Below are positions 18,354 to 27,269 of a stretch of 64,000 nt of DNA, piece by piece. This stretch comes from UKL13-3 sp943369665 (GTDB taxonomy: Bacteria; Bacteroidota; Bacteroidia; UKL13-3), in the NCBI GenBank assembly GCA_943369665.1, contig CALRNX020000008.1, positions 62,001 through 126,000 on the forward strand, in the 5' to 3' direction. The notes under the pieces were generated by a model. It made no database searches, was not told the DNA's origin, and worked only from the letters and a program-made list of their open reading frames with translations. Position numbers and translations under genes: made by a program. The first letter of the stretch is position 1. Every line of letters begins with the position of its first letter.

Positions 18354-19877
18354 ATGAATACAATAAGGATGATAGCCCTAAGTGTGCTCGGTTTGGCAAC
18401 TTCTGCATATGCACAAAACGAAAATGATGCACTTAAATACTCACAGGCCTATACTGCAGGAACGGCAAGAGCACAAGGTGCGGGAGGAGCATTTGGTGCT
18501 GTTGGTGCCGATTTCTCGTCTACCGTTATTAACCCGGCCGGATTGGGATTGTACCGCAGAAACGAAGTAATGTTCGGAATGGCTATTACCAATGCCAAAA
18601 GCAGTACTTCTTATCTTGGAAACACTTTAGATGATAACCGCGGTAATTTTAATTTACCCAGCTGGGGTGGTGTAGCCACCAAAGTATTCAGTGAAATGGG
18701 AGAAGACGTAAAATGGGGATTGGTCAGTGTGACCATTGGTGGTGGAATGAATCGTGTAAACAGCTACCAGGAAAATATCCGGTTTAGCGGCAACAATACC
18801 CAAACCTCATTATTGGATTATTATAAATACAGTGCAAAGGGATTGAACGCTGATAATATTATTAACAGTTTCAACAGTTCACAAAATAACTATTCAAACA
18901 TTCCTGGAGCTGCCGCTTACTATTATTACTTGTTGGATACTTCAGGCGATTTAAATAATTACAAACCGCTGACGGATGGTGCAACGGGCAAAAAACTGTT
19001 GCAACAACAACAAATGCAACTCCGTGGAGCAGCCAATGAATATAATATTTCAGGAGGAGCCAACTTAAGCAATCTGGTTTATGTAGGTGCCGGCCTGATC
19101 CTTAAACATGCTTATTCCGAAAGCACCATTTTATTGAGTGAAAATGCGCAAGGAACAGTTCCTGCTCACAATTCAATTCCGGCTTATTATTCATCCAGTT
19201 TAAAACAAGAGATCAATTCAAGTGGTGTGGGTGTTGGCGGTAGATTTGGGGTAATCGTTCGTCCAGTTGACTTTTTGAAAGTAGGATTTGCCGTGCAAAC
19301 ACCAATGCGTTTAAACATGCGTGATGATTATAAATTTACGGTAACAGCCAATAGCGATTCGGGGGCTTTTACTCATGACCCGGGTCGGTTCGATTATTAC
19401 GAATACCAGGTTGTATCACCTGCTAAGTATACAGGAAGCATCGCTTTTACGTTTGCAAAGGTTGGACTCCTATCATTGGATTATGAAAGTGTGGACTATA
19501 CCAAAATGCGCATGCAAGCTGATGATGATTTTTTTACTGAAACAAACAATGCGATTAAAACAAACATGAAACGTGTAGATAATATTCGTGTGGGAGCCGA
19601 AGTGAAAATTGCTGAGTTCTACCGCTTACGTGGAGGTTATTCAGTGTATGGAAATCCTTACAAAAATGATGGTGGTGAAAACCTCAACCGTTATTCGGTA
19701 ACTGGAGGGATCGGCTTTTTGATTGACCGTATCTTTGTTGATTTTGCTGTGGTAAACAGTTATGGCAAACAATTTATTTCACCATACACAACCGGTGATG
19801 CAACCAAACCCGACCCAAAAGCAATCAATAACTACAGCACCTATAATTTTGTCCTCTCAGGCGGAATTAGATTTTAA
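18354..19877 (+). CDS. FadL/OmpP1-like outer-membrane beta-barrel protein
   Basis: 507 aa. The signal peptide (MIALSVLGLATSAYAQ) precedes AQGAGGAFGAVGADFSSTV and INPAGLGLYRRNEVMFG, the N-terminal hatch pattern of the OmpP1/FadL/TodX family, in which hydrophobic compounds enter through a lateral opening. The rest has alternating strands such as GVGGRFGVIVRPVDFLKVGF and AEFYRLRGGYSVYGNPY, and it ends in an aromatic residue (LSGGIRF), as expected for barrel insertion. The substrate is unknown. The stop overlaps the patatin start by one base (TAATG), pointing to coupled expression with a lipid hydrolase. Confidence 0.85.
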   Translation: MNTIRMIALSVLGLATSAYAQNENDALKYSQAYTAGTARAQGAGGAFGAVGADFSSTVINPAGLGLYRRNEVMFGMAITNAKSSTSYLGNTLDDNRGNFNLPSWGGVATKVFSEMGEDVKWGLVSVTIGGGMNRVNSYQENIRFSGNNTQTSLLDYYKYSAKGLNADNIINSFNSSQNNYSNIPGAAAYYYYLLDTSGDLNNYKPLTDGATGKKLLQQQQMQLRGAANEYNISGGANLSNLVYVGAGLILKHAYSESTILLSENAQGTVPAHNSIPAYYSSSLKQEINSSGVGVGGRFGVIVRPVDFLKVGFAVQTPMRLNMRDDYKFTVTANSDSGAFTHDPGRFDYYEYQVVSPAKYTGSIAFTFAKVGLLSLDYESVDYTKMRMQADDDFFTETNNAIKTNMKRVDNIRVGAEVKIAEFYRLRGGYSVYGNPYKNDGGENLNRYSVTGGIGFLIDRIFVDFAVVNSYGKQFISPYTTGDATKPDPKAINNYSTYNFVLSGGIRF

Positions 19878-20650
19878 TGAACACAACCAAACAATACAAA
19901 ACAGGCATTGTCTTATCAGGCGGAGGAGCCCGTGGATTTGCTCATATTGGTGTGCTCAAAGCATTGAATGAACATGGGATCTACCCTGATATTATTTCGG
20001 CTGTTAGCGCAGGTTCAATTGTTGGGTGTATGTATGCCGATGGTTATAAACCGGATGAAATATTTGATCACTTCTCGGAATGGGATATTTATAAAATACT
20101 TCGTTTTTACCGTCCCGGATTAGGTATTTTAAAAGCTGTAGGTATTCGCAAAACTTTAAGCAAATACCTTTCATCCAAAAATATTGAAGACCTCAGTATT
20201 CCAACGATCATATCGGCTACCAATTTTGCCAAAGCTACTACCGAATATTTTACCGAAGGTTCCATTATTGATGCAGTGATGGCTTCATCGGCTGTTCCGC
20301 TTGTGCTTAAACCATATATTATCAATGGAAATATGTATGTTGATGGCGGATTGATGAACAATCTTCCGGTCGAACCGTTGCAACATCGCTGTGATTATAT
20401 AATTGGTGTAAATGTTAATCCAGTAAAAGAAACATCGCAGTTTAACTCATTCAGGAACTATGCGGACAGGGTTTTGCATCTTGCCATCAGGGCAAATGTC
20501 AATATTCATATCCCAAAATTTGACCTGTATATCGAACCCGAAAAACTCTCCAACTTTGGTCTGTTTAAACTTTCATCAGCCAAAGAAATTTTTGAAACAG
20601 GTTACCAATACACTTCTGAATTACTTGACAGAATGGAACTTAGCAAATAG
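19877..20650 (+). CDS. Patatin-like phospholipase
   Basis: 257 aa, a minimal patatin domain without signal peptide. The oxyanion loop GGGARGFAHIG is at residues 14-24. The nucleophile elbow is SAVSAGSIVG (Ser in AVSAG, where the first Gly of GxSxG is Ala). The catalytic Asp is in YVDGGLMNNLPVEP. The Ser-Asp dyad hydrolyses acyl esters of phospholipids or neutral lipids. Its start overlaps the stop of the FadL-like gene, so hydrolysis may be linked to uptake of lipid, which is inference from context. Confidence 0.93.
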   Translation: MNTTKQYKTGIVLSGGGARGFAHIGVLKALNEHGIYPDIISAVSAGSIVGCMYADGYKPDEIFDHFSEWDIYKILRFYRPGLGILKAVGIRKTLSKYLSSKNIEDLSIPTIISATNFAKATTEYFTEGSIIDAVMASSAVPLVLKPYIINGNMYVDGGLMNNLPVEPLQHRCDYIIGVNVNPVKETSQFNSFRNYADRVLHLAIRANVNIHIPKFDLYIEPEKLSNFGLFKLSSAKEIFETGYQYTSELLDRMELSK

Positions 20651-20669
20651 TTTTTTCTCGAAAAATTTC

Positions 20670-20686
20670 TTGGCACATGGTTTGCA
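20670..20686 (+). promoter_or_regulatory. Sigma-54 (RpoN) promoter
   Basis: TTGGCACATGGTTTGCA has GG at 20672-20673 and GC at 20684-20685 with exactly 10 bases between them, matching the -24/-12 consensus TGGCAC-N5-TTGCA. It lies in the gap between the patatin stop (20650) and the LPP20-like start (20716), which gives a leader of about 20 bases. Confidence 0.72.
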
Positions 20687-20715
20687 AATCTGCAACTATC
20701 TTAATTAACCAAACC

Positions 20716-21309
20716 ATGAAAACACTTATTCAATCAAGTCTTACATTGATAGCCATAGCTGCTATTGTGAGTGTAACACCCGCATGTAAATCGAAAAAAG
20801 GAACCCCAATTGATAAACAAACAGGAGCCGTAGAAATATCCGTTCCATTTAGTACCAAAGATTACCAAAGCGACAAAGAGAACTTTAGGGCAAAAGCTTC
20901 CGGTAATAGCATGGATCTAACCACCAGTAAAAAAATTGCGTTGCAAAATGCAAAATCGGAAATGGCCGGGTTGGTCCAAACCACGATTAAAAAGGTTACA
21001 GAGCAATACACCAACCAACGTCAGATAACCAATGCACAAGAGTTTTCAAACAAGTTTGAAGAAATGGTGCGTGAGGTTACCAACCAGGAATTGGTTGACG
21101 TAAGGGTGATCGGTGAAAAGATCTTCCAGGAGTCGAATAAAAACTATACTTACTGGGTAGCGATTGAAGCCAACAAACAACTGGTATTAAATGGTATTGA
21201 CAAGAACATCTCGAAAAATGCAAAACTTGCTCAAGATTACGACAAGAAAAAGTTCGAAGAGATCTTTAACCAGGAAATGGATAAGTTGGCCAAAGAAAGA
21301 GGAAACTAA
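20716..21309 (+). CDS. LPP20-like lipoprotein, short
   Basis: 197 aa from ATG 20716. An upstream in-frame ATG at 20677 lies inside the sigma-54 promoter and is rejected. The lipoprotein signal is SLTLIAIAAIVSVTPAC, with KSKKGT after the Cys. Residues about 55-160 (FRAKASGNSMDLTTSKKIALQNAKSE, then VDVRVIGEKIFQ and YTYWVAIEANK) follow the LPP20 pattern: a strand, a helix rich in A/K, and a final YWVAIE strand. The C-terminus is a charged helix. LPP20 proteins are membrane-associated lipoproteins of unknown function. A second LPP20-like gene follows, so the pair may form one complex. Confidence 0.78.
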   Translation: MKTLIQSSLTLIAIAAIVSVTPACKSKKGTPIDKQTGAVEISVPFSTKDYQSDKENFRAKASGNSMDLTTSKKIALQNAKSEMAGLVQTTIKKVTEQYTNQRQITNAQEFSNKFEEMVREVTNQELVDVRVIGEKIFQESNKNYTYWVAIEANKQLVLNGIDKNISKNAKLAQDYDKKKFEEIFNQEMDKLAKERGN

Positions 21310-21316
21310 TACCTCC

Positions 21317-21355
21317 GGTACACGAAGTATCTGTATTGTGGATACTTAGTGTACC
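21317..21355 (+). other. Long hairpin between two LPP20-like genes
   Basis: GGTACAC-g-AAGTATC pairs with GATACTT-a-GTGTACC around a loop of about 9 bases: 14 paired positions with one mismatch. It starts 8 bases after the stop of the first LPP20-like gene. No T run follows, so it is an atypical terminator; it could also be an mRNA-stabilising or processing stem. Confidence 0.6.
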
Positions 21356-21424
21356 ATTATACCTGATGATCTCCTGCCTCACTAAAATTTGTTACCGATC
21401 GTTATCGGAATTAGGTTACGCAAA

Positions 21425-22792
21425 ATGAATAAATACATATATATATCGTTATTGGGGTGTTTGCTTTTGGTGGCTTGTAAAAGCGGCAAAGGCGTAAAGC
21501 AAAAACCAGACTGGGTGCAACAGCGCCCAACCAACGAGTTATACTATGTAGGTATTGGTATTGCATCAAAAGCCAGCAACCCATTCAACTTCCAGCAAGT
21601 AGCAAAAAAAAATGCAGTGAATGATTTGATATCTGAAATTAAAGTTACTGTTTCCAGTAATTCTGTGTTATCTCAATTTCAAAACAATACCGAATTTAAG
21701 CAACAGTTTGAGAGTGATGTAAAAATCACAGCCATCAATACGATTGAAGAATTTAATGTAGTTGATAGCTGGCAAGACAAAGATTATTTCTGGATCTATT
21801 ACCGGTTATCCAAAGACGAATACAAAGCAGCACAACGAAAAAAAATGATGGCTGCTATTGAACAGGCTGAAAACTATTTTGCGCATGCCGATCAATTATC
21901 TTCGGAACAATTGATGCAAAGCATTCGTTTAAAAATAAAAGCCTTATCGGTATTGCAATTGTATTTAAACGAAGACCTGCAAACGGAATACAACGGCAAG
22001 AGTGTTTACCTGGTGAGCGAACTGGTGAGCAGTATCCAGAACCAATTGTACCAGGTTGAATTAATCAGTAAAGTCAGTTTTTTACAAGGCAAGGTTGGTA
22101 AACCCATAGCCGAACCTTTTGAAATCAAAGCACAATTTTACAACAGTAAACTTCCTGTTTCCTTTTTACCCATTACCATGCGCAACGAGCAAGGAAATAT
22201 TGAAGGAACATCTAATACTGAAACCGATCAAAACGGAATTGCATCGATTGCCATTTCAAAAATTATGGATAAGGCACCTGTTCAATTGATCCGTGTTTCG
22301 GCCAATATCAAAAGCATTATCAAAGCGGATAGTTTAAACCTGACCCTTCAAAATATTTTGCTTTCGCTTGATGTTCCAAGTACATTGATCAGGTTAAACG
22401 TTGTTCCGATTAAAATTTGGATGGAAAGCAACGAACGCAATCTATCGCAGAAAATGGAAACCAGTTATATGGATGCTACTTTGAAAAGAGTGCTTGCAGA
22501 CGATGGTTGTACATTTGTAGATACGAAAGAAAGTGCCGATTATGTTTTACGGATTGAAGCCAATACACGTTCCGAAGGGATCATATGGGGTAATATGAGA
22601 ACGGCTGCGCTCAACATGAGTATTTCATTGGTAGAATGTAACAACAATGTCGAATTATTCAAAGACGGATTGCGCGAAATAAAAGGGTTTCAAACAACAG
22701 ACGCAAATGCCGGATTGGACGCATACAAAACCGCAACCGAACATATGATGTCGCGTATTTATCCTGCACTCAAGCGGGAGTTGATGAGGTGA
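21425..22792 (+). CDS. LPP20 family lipoprotein
   Basis: 455 aa from ATG 21425; the in-frame ATG at 21389 would put 12 residues before the signal. Signal peptide YIYISLLGCLLLVAC with lipobox LVAC, followed by KSGKG. Residues about 25-155 match LPP20: KPDWVQQRPTNELYYVGIGI, then AKKNAVNDLISEIKVTV and DYFWIYYRLSKDEY. The rest is two or three beta-sandwich-like parts, one with KAQFYNSKLPVSFLPI and a final one with YVLRIEANTRSEG. Similar three-part proteins occur in envelope secretion systems, but the function here is unknown. It is probably transcribed with the preceding LPP20-like gene. Confidence 0.8.
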   Translation: MNKYIYISLLGCLLLVACKSGKGVKQKPDWVQQRPTNELYYVGIGIASKASNPFNFQQVAKKNAVNDLISEIKVTVSSNSVLSQFQNNTEFKQQFESDVKITAINTIEEFNVVDSWQDKDYFWIYYRLSKDEYKAAQRKKMMAAIEQAENYFAHADQLSSEQLMQSIRLKIKALSVLQLYLNEDLQTEYNGKSVYLVSELVSSIQNQLYQVELISKVSFLQGKVGKPIAEPFEIKAQFYNSKLPVSFLPITMRNEQGNIEGTSNTETDQNGIASIAISKIMDKAPVQLIRVSANIKSIIKADSLNLTLQNILLSLDVPSTLIRLNVVPIKIWMESNERNLSQKMETSYMDATLKRVLADDGCTFVDTKESADYVLRIEANTRSEGIIWGNMRTAALNMSISLVECNNNVELFKDGLREIKGFQTTDANAGLDAYKTATEHMMSRIYPALKRELMR

Positions 22793-22875
22793 GCGTGTTC
22801 ATTAAATTGAGTATGTAATTGTGTTATAAGTAACTCAAATAAGCATAAACGTCAAACAGCATACGCCAAACGTTC

Positions 22876-24633
22876 TTACCTCATCACCATCTCAAACGTA
22901 TCCTCGGGAACTTCCGCTACATTCATTACCAAAAACCCATCCAGTGAGTTATTGAATTTCGGGTCAACATTAAACGCGATGATCTTGGCATTTTGCTTCA
23001 GGTATTTTTTGAGCAGAACCGGAATCTTCATGTTTGATGTTTCAATATCCGATATCATTCCATCCAATACTTTAATATCGTCTGTATCAATATTGCGTAG
23101 AGCTTTGGCTTCACCTTGAAATTTAAACTTGTAGCGCTTGCGGGGTACAATATGTTTAGCCAATTCGGCATCAAAATGGTGCTTGGTAATAAAATCAACC
23201 AACAGATCTTTGGATAAACTCGAGAAACTATTGCTGATGCTCACCGGACCGATCAGGTATTTATACCTGTAGTTTTCGCTTCGTAAAAACGCATTGACAC
23301 CTTTCCAAAGCAATACCAAACTTAATGGCTTACGTTGATATTCCAGGGTAATAAATGACCGTCCCAATTCCAATGAATTTTTAAGAATGGGTGTAAAGTC
23401 CTTGTTCATTTTAAACAATTCGTTGAGGTAAAAACCTTTCTTTTTATACCTGCGGTACAATACATCTCCTAACCCAATTCGGTAAGCACCTACAATTTTT
23501 TGCGCTTCATCATCCCAAATAAATAAGTGCTTGTAATGAATATCGTACTCGTCACTGTCGAATGATTTATGGGTGCCCTCTCCCACTGCCCTGAAAGTAA
23601 TTTCCCGTAGCCTCGAAATCTCACGCAAAACATGTGGAATATGTTTGGCACCGCTCATAAACACTTTATAGTTTTCTTGTGTAAACAATAGATCTCTTTC
23701 ATTGGCACGGTTGATGTCTTCCAACAAAAGCTCAAGCGGGGTTTCGTCTATGATCGTTTCAGGGATATTGGGAATGGCAAGTGACCTTAAGTCAAAGTAC
23801 TTTTTTACATCCAAAGCCGAGCCCAACGCGTATGTTTTGGCCCGTAAAAATCTTAAAAGGTCGTTGGGATCTTTAAACTCCTGGGTTGTTTTGAGACTGA
23901 TGGGTTTTCCAATACGTACTTTAATTTTTTCGTTCTTTTTATTGAACAACTCCGAAGGCAATTTGGCCGTACGCAAGGCAGGATGAACCAATCCAAGTAA
24001 ATTAAAGCTTACGCTATTATGTCCCGAAAAATAAACGGGAACCACTCTCACACCCGATTTCATGATCATTTTACCCACCACAGGGTTCCACATTTTATCC
24101 GAAATTTTGAGCGTACTGATCTTTAGGGATGATACTTCTCCGGCCGGGAAAATTCCGATCGGGATACCTTCGTTAATTAAAGACAAACATTTTTTGATCC
24201 CCGAAATATTCACTCCTTGTTTCCCGGTTTTCTCAAAAGGATTCACGGAAACCATATTCTCTTTTATCTGGGGAATTTGCTGGAGCAGATAATTGGCCAT
24301 GATCTTAAAATCGGGGCGTACCTTTCCAAACAATGAAAGCATGATCATGCCATCAATTCCACCATAGGGATGATTGGCAATGGCTATAAAAGGAACATCT
24401 TTCGGTATATTCTGCAAACTTTCTTCCGATACTTCGTATTCGATGCCCAGTTGTTTCAGAATTTGGTCAGAAAATTCGCTGCCCACATAAGCCGATGACG
24501 AATCATACAATTCGTTCACCTTTTCAAGCTGCAGCAATTTCATGATTGCCGGAGCCAGCTTGGCTATTTTCAGTTTCTTTAAATGTAAACCCGCAGCAAT
24601 ATCTTCTTTGCTAATCAAATCTTCCCGTTCCAT
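22876..24633 (-). CDS. Bifunctional acyltransferase, OlsF-like aminolipid synthase
   Basis: 585 aa with two domains. Residues about 60-270 are a PlsC-type O-acyltransferase: ANHPYGGIDGM (His and Asp of the HX4-5D motif) and IPIGIFPAGEVSS (substrate motif). Residues about 310-520 are a GNAT/hemolysin-like N-acyltransferase (ITFRAVGEGTHKSFDSDEYD, VGAYRIGLGDVLYRR, LELGRSFITLEYQRKP). This order is that of OlsF, which attaches a 3-hydroxyacyl chain to an amino acid and then acylates the hydroxyl, making ornithine or glycine lipids. The product amino acid cannot be told. Monocistronic, membrane-associated. Confidence 0.82.
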   Translation of the reverse strand: MEREDLISKEDIAAGLHLKKLKIAKLAPAIMKLLQLEKVNELYDSSSAYVGSEFSDQILKQLGIEYEVSEESLQNIPKDVPFIAIANHPYGGIDGMIMLSLFGKVRPDFKIMANYLLQQIPQIKENMVSVNPFEKTGKQGVNISGIKKCLSLINEGIPIGIFPAGEVSSLKISTLKISDKMWNPVVGKMIMKSGVRVVPVYFSGHNSVSFNLLGLVHPALRTAKLPSELFNKKNEKIKVRIGKPISLKTTQEFKDPNDLLRFLRAKTYALGSALDVKKYFDLRSLAIPNIPETIIDETPLELLLEDINRANERDLLFTQENYKVFMSGAKHIPHVLREISRLREITFRAVGEGTHKSFDSDEYDIHYKHLFIWDDEAQKIVGAYRIGLGDVLYRRYKKKGFYLNELFKMNKDFTPILKNSLELGRSFITLEYQRKPLSLVLLWKGVNAFLRSENYRYKYLIGPVSISNSFSSLSKDLLVDFITKHHFDAELAKHIVPRKRYKFKFQGEAKALRNIDTDDIKVLDGMISDIETSNMKIPVLLKKYLKQNAKIIAFNVDPKFNNSLDGFLVMNVAEVPEDTFEMVMR

Positions 24634-24739
24634 TTTGTGTTGTTTTAATCATCACAAAATAGTTAGCCTAACATTAACAGGAGCTTATGACAATGTTAAT
24701 TGATTGTTACTGAAGACTCTTTAGCGTATCACGAACATT

Positions 24740-25267
24740 TTATGCTTGCGCTCCTTTCTTAGCAGCAGCAGGTGCAAGTGATAGTTTTTCCAGTTCTTTA
24801 TCGGTGTAATACATGGATTGCGGTCCGCCCCCAATTAATTTAATACGATCAATTAAGCGGGTAAACTGCATTTCTTCTTCCAATTGTTCGTCCACAAAAA
24901 ACTTCAGGAAGGCTTCTGTCGCATGGTCGTTCTCTTTGCGTGAAAGTTCCACCAGTTTATAAATTGATTGGGTTACACTGTTTTCTGCATTCAGGGATTT
25001 TTGGCATGTTTCCAAGATGCTTTTGTAGGCAGTTTGCGGCTTTTTTAACTCCGGTACATGTGCATGTCCCCCAACCTGGTTGATATAGCTGAAAATTTTC
25101 ATGAAGTGCAATTGCTCTTCAGCACTTTGTTTGTAATAGAATGCAGCCGAACCTTCATAACCGTTGCTTTCGCACCATGAAGCCACGGCCAGGTAATGGT
25201 AGATTGCTGCCATTTCCAACGTTAAATGTGTATTAAGGGCCGTTTCGATTTTTTTAGGTATTAACAT
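24740..25267 (-). CDS. Ferritin
   Basis: 175 aa. A four-helix ferritin-like protein that stores iron as ferric oxide in a 24-subunit shell. Ferroxidase residues are visible: the Glu in NTHLTLEMAAIYHYLAVAS, EEQLHFMKIFSY (Glu and His), and FVDEQLEEEMQFTRLID. The Glu/Tyr/His spacing is that of non-haem bacterial FtnA proteins. The C-terminal tail is Ala/Lys-rich (APAAAKKGAQA). The gene stands alone, between the acyltransferase and a DUF58 gene on the other strand. Confidence 0.95.
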   Translation of the reverse strand: MLIPKKIETALNTHLTLEMAAIYHYLAVASWCESNGYEGSAAFYYKQSAEEQLHFMKIFSYINQVGGHAHVPELKKPQTAYKSILETCQKSLNAENSVTQSIYKLVELSRKENDHATEAFLKFFVDEQLEEEMQFTRLIDRIKLIGGGPQSMYYTDKELEKLSLAPAAAKKGAQA

Positions 25268-25486
25268 AGGTGTTGTTTAATTATTAATAGATACTTGATA
25301 AAATGATCCGTTCGTTAGGAGTTTAACAACTCAACGTCTCATTTTGTTGAACAAATATACTTTTAAATTTAAAGCTATGGAACAGTTCATGGTATCCTCT
25401 ATTAATTTAGTTTTATTCTATATTATCGGGCACAAACCTTTATAAAACCCCGTCAAAATAGTCATTCATTTTTCGGCTAAAAGAAG

Positions 25487-25494
25487 TATTTTCG
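25487..25494 (+). promoter_or_regulatory. Putative -7 box before the DUF58 gene
   Basis: TATTTTCG followed by GCAC, a 7/8 match to TAnnTTTG, 66 bases before the ATG. Confidence 0.3.
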
Positions 25495-25560
25495 GCACAT
25501 TGAGTTTGGGTAGCTCCTTAACCAATCCTCCAGCAACATAATCAACCAGTAAACCAAACA

Positions 25561-26472
25561 ATGAGTGCGTTTATCACACAGGAAAATTTATTACAAACCG
25601 GAAACCTGGAGTTTCTGGCCAAGCAGGTTGTAGAAGGGTTTATCACCGGTTTGCATAAAAGTCCGTTTCATGGTTTTTCGGTTGAGTTTGCCGAACACAG
25701 ACTTTACAACAGTGGCGAAAGCACCAAACATATCGATTGGAAACTGTTTGCCCGTACCGATAAGTTGTTTGTGAAACGCTACGAGGAAGAAACAAACTTA
25801 CGTTGCCAGTTGATCGTGGATTGTTCTTCGTCCATGTTTTACCCAACCGATGGATTAAACAAGATCCGTTTTAGTGCTTATGCTGCGGCTTCGCTCATGT
25901 ATATGCTCAAAAAACAACGCGATGCTTCTGGATTAAGTCTGATTGACGAATCCATCCTGTTCCACTCGCAGTGCAAAAGCAGTTCGATGCACCAAAAACT
26001 ATTGTACAACAAGCTGGAAGAAACGCTGAATAATCCTAACCCTGAACGCAAGAGTAATTTGGCCACCAACCTGCACCAGCTTGCCGAGATGATCCACAAA
26101 CGTTCGCTGGTGATCATTTTTAGCGATATGCTTCAAAATGCAGGAGCCGATGATGAATTGTTTGCGGCCCTGCAACATTTAAAATACAATAAACATGAAG
26201 TGATCTTGTTTCATGTGGAGGACAAAAAAACGGAGGTGAATTTCGACTTTACCAACAGGCCCTACTTGTTCGTGGATAGCGAAACGGGTGAAAAACTCAA
26301 ACTGTTTCCCAACCAGGTAAAGGACCAATACTTAAAAGCGATTGAGGAATACAGACATACCTTAAAACTCAAATGTGCCCAGTACAAAATTGACCTCGTG
26401 GAAGCCGAAGTGAGTAATGATTTTAGCCAGGTGCTGTTACCTTTTTTGGTGAAGCGGAGTAAACTGCTGTAA
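25561..26472 (+). CDS. DUF58 domain protein (VWA-like)
   Basis: 303 aa, no signal peptide. The N-terminus (LARQVVEGFITGLHKSPFHGF region and FAEHRLYNSGESTKHIDWKLFARTD) is the DUF58 hallmark, with DWKLFART following the usual DWRxFAR pattern. A von Willebrand A-like part follows with QLIVDCSSSMFYP, a DxSxS metal-site motif. DUF58 genes usually sit beside a MoxR AAA ATPase and von Willebrand proteins that together control metal-enzyme or envelope assembly; no MoxR is adjacent here, so the partner is elsewhere. Confidence 0.92.
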   Translation: MSAFITQENLLQTGNLEFLAKQVVEGFITGLHKSPFHGFSVEFAEHRLYNSGESTKHIDWKLFARTDKLFVKRYEEETNLRCQLIVDCSSSMFYPTDGLNKIRFSAYAAASLMYMLKKQRDASGLSLIDESILFHSQCKSSSMHQKLLYNKLEETLNNPNPERKSNLATNLHQLAEMIHKRSLVIIFSDMLQNAGADDELFAALQHLKYNKHEVILFHVEDKKTEVNFDFTNRPYLFVDSETGEKLKLFPNQVKDQYLKAIEEYRHTLKLKCAQYKIDLVEAEVSNDFSQVLLPFLVKRSKLL

Positions 26473-26632
26473 GAAATGCGTAAATGATAAAATGAAAGAA
26501 TGAGTAAAGAAAGGTCAGGTTGTTTGATTTAAGCATAACAGAGGACCTTTATAAAGCGTGGCAATCATTTATCAGGATAAAAGTATAGTCCAAAGCTTGG
26601 CACTAATAGGCTCTTTCAAAGATTCTAACTAA

Positions 26633-27256
26633 TCAAAATCTTTCGGCTACATATACATCATCTCTAAACTTATAATATATTAAACCAACAGAGTCGTTAA
26701 CATAAGCCTCAAACCGATCAGGAATATTTGCTTCAAACTTATGAACATGGGTATATAGCTTATTCTTATGAATATAATTACCAACATATGATTTAGCATT
26801 ACCATTACGCAAGTCTTTTCCAGCAATTTTAGCCACACCCGACACAGGCATATAGAACTCAACAGTGTCATTTACATAATCATAATTAATGAAATACTCA
26901 AATTGGTTGGGGCCAAATGCTCTGCATGATATTATTACTTTATAGTAATAAAGTGTTTTTGTGCATATGCATCCCTTAGGCTGTTCTAAACATCTAAAAT
27001 AAGCTATATCTCCTTTTCGAGGAAACTCAAAATATGTAAAAACAGTATCTGTTTCCCCGTACTCCACTATTTGAAAAGAGTCACTATTCCCCCTCAAATA
27101 GCCAAAGCGCAACACTTGTTCTTCGGTAGGATCTTGAGTTGATTCAGTTACTTCACATAAATCATCTTTCCCAATGCAAGACTCAAAAAGAAATACTGAC
27201 CCTATCAAGCTTAATAAAAAGTAACTATTTAGAAAGTACGTGATGCGACTTTTCAT
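26633..27256 (-). CDS. Hypothetical lipoprotein, last gene of the hydrolase operon
   Basis: 207 aa. The signal ends in a lipobox FESC (Cys 27), then IGKDDLCEVTES. The body is rich in Tyr, Phe and Cys and looks like beta sandwiches (FYMPVSGVAKIAGK, VHKFEANIPDRFEAYV). Cysteines at CLEQPKGCICTK may form disulphides, which suits a periplasmic or surface location. No family recognised. It starts 13 bases after the stop of the propeller lipoprotein gene and is the 3'-most gene of a four-gene minus-strand operon. Confidence 0.75.
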   Translation of the reverse strand: MKSRITYFLNSYFLLSLIGSVFLFESCIGKDDLCEVTESTQDPTEEQVLRFGYLRGNSDSFQIVEYGETDTVFTYFEFPRKGDIAYFRCLEQPKGCICTKTLYYYKVIISCRAFGPNQFEYFINYDYVNDTVEFYMPVSGVAKIAGKDLRNGNAKSYVGNYIHKNKLYTHVHKFEANIPDRFEAYVNDSVGLIYYKFRDDVYVAERF

Positions 27257-27269
27257 ATCAACTAGTTTA

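Noticed and set aside
26590..26612. Second sigma-54 promoter (TTGGCACTAATAGGC)
   Set aside because: The spacing between GG and GC is 9 rather than 10 and the position is at the convergent ends of two genes.
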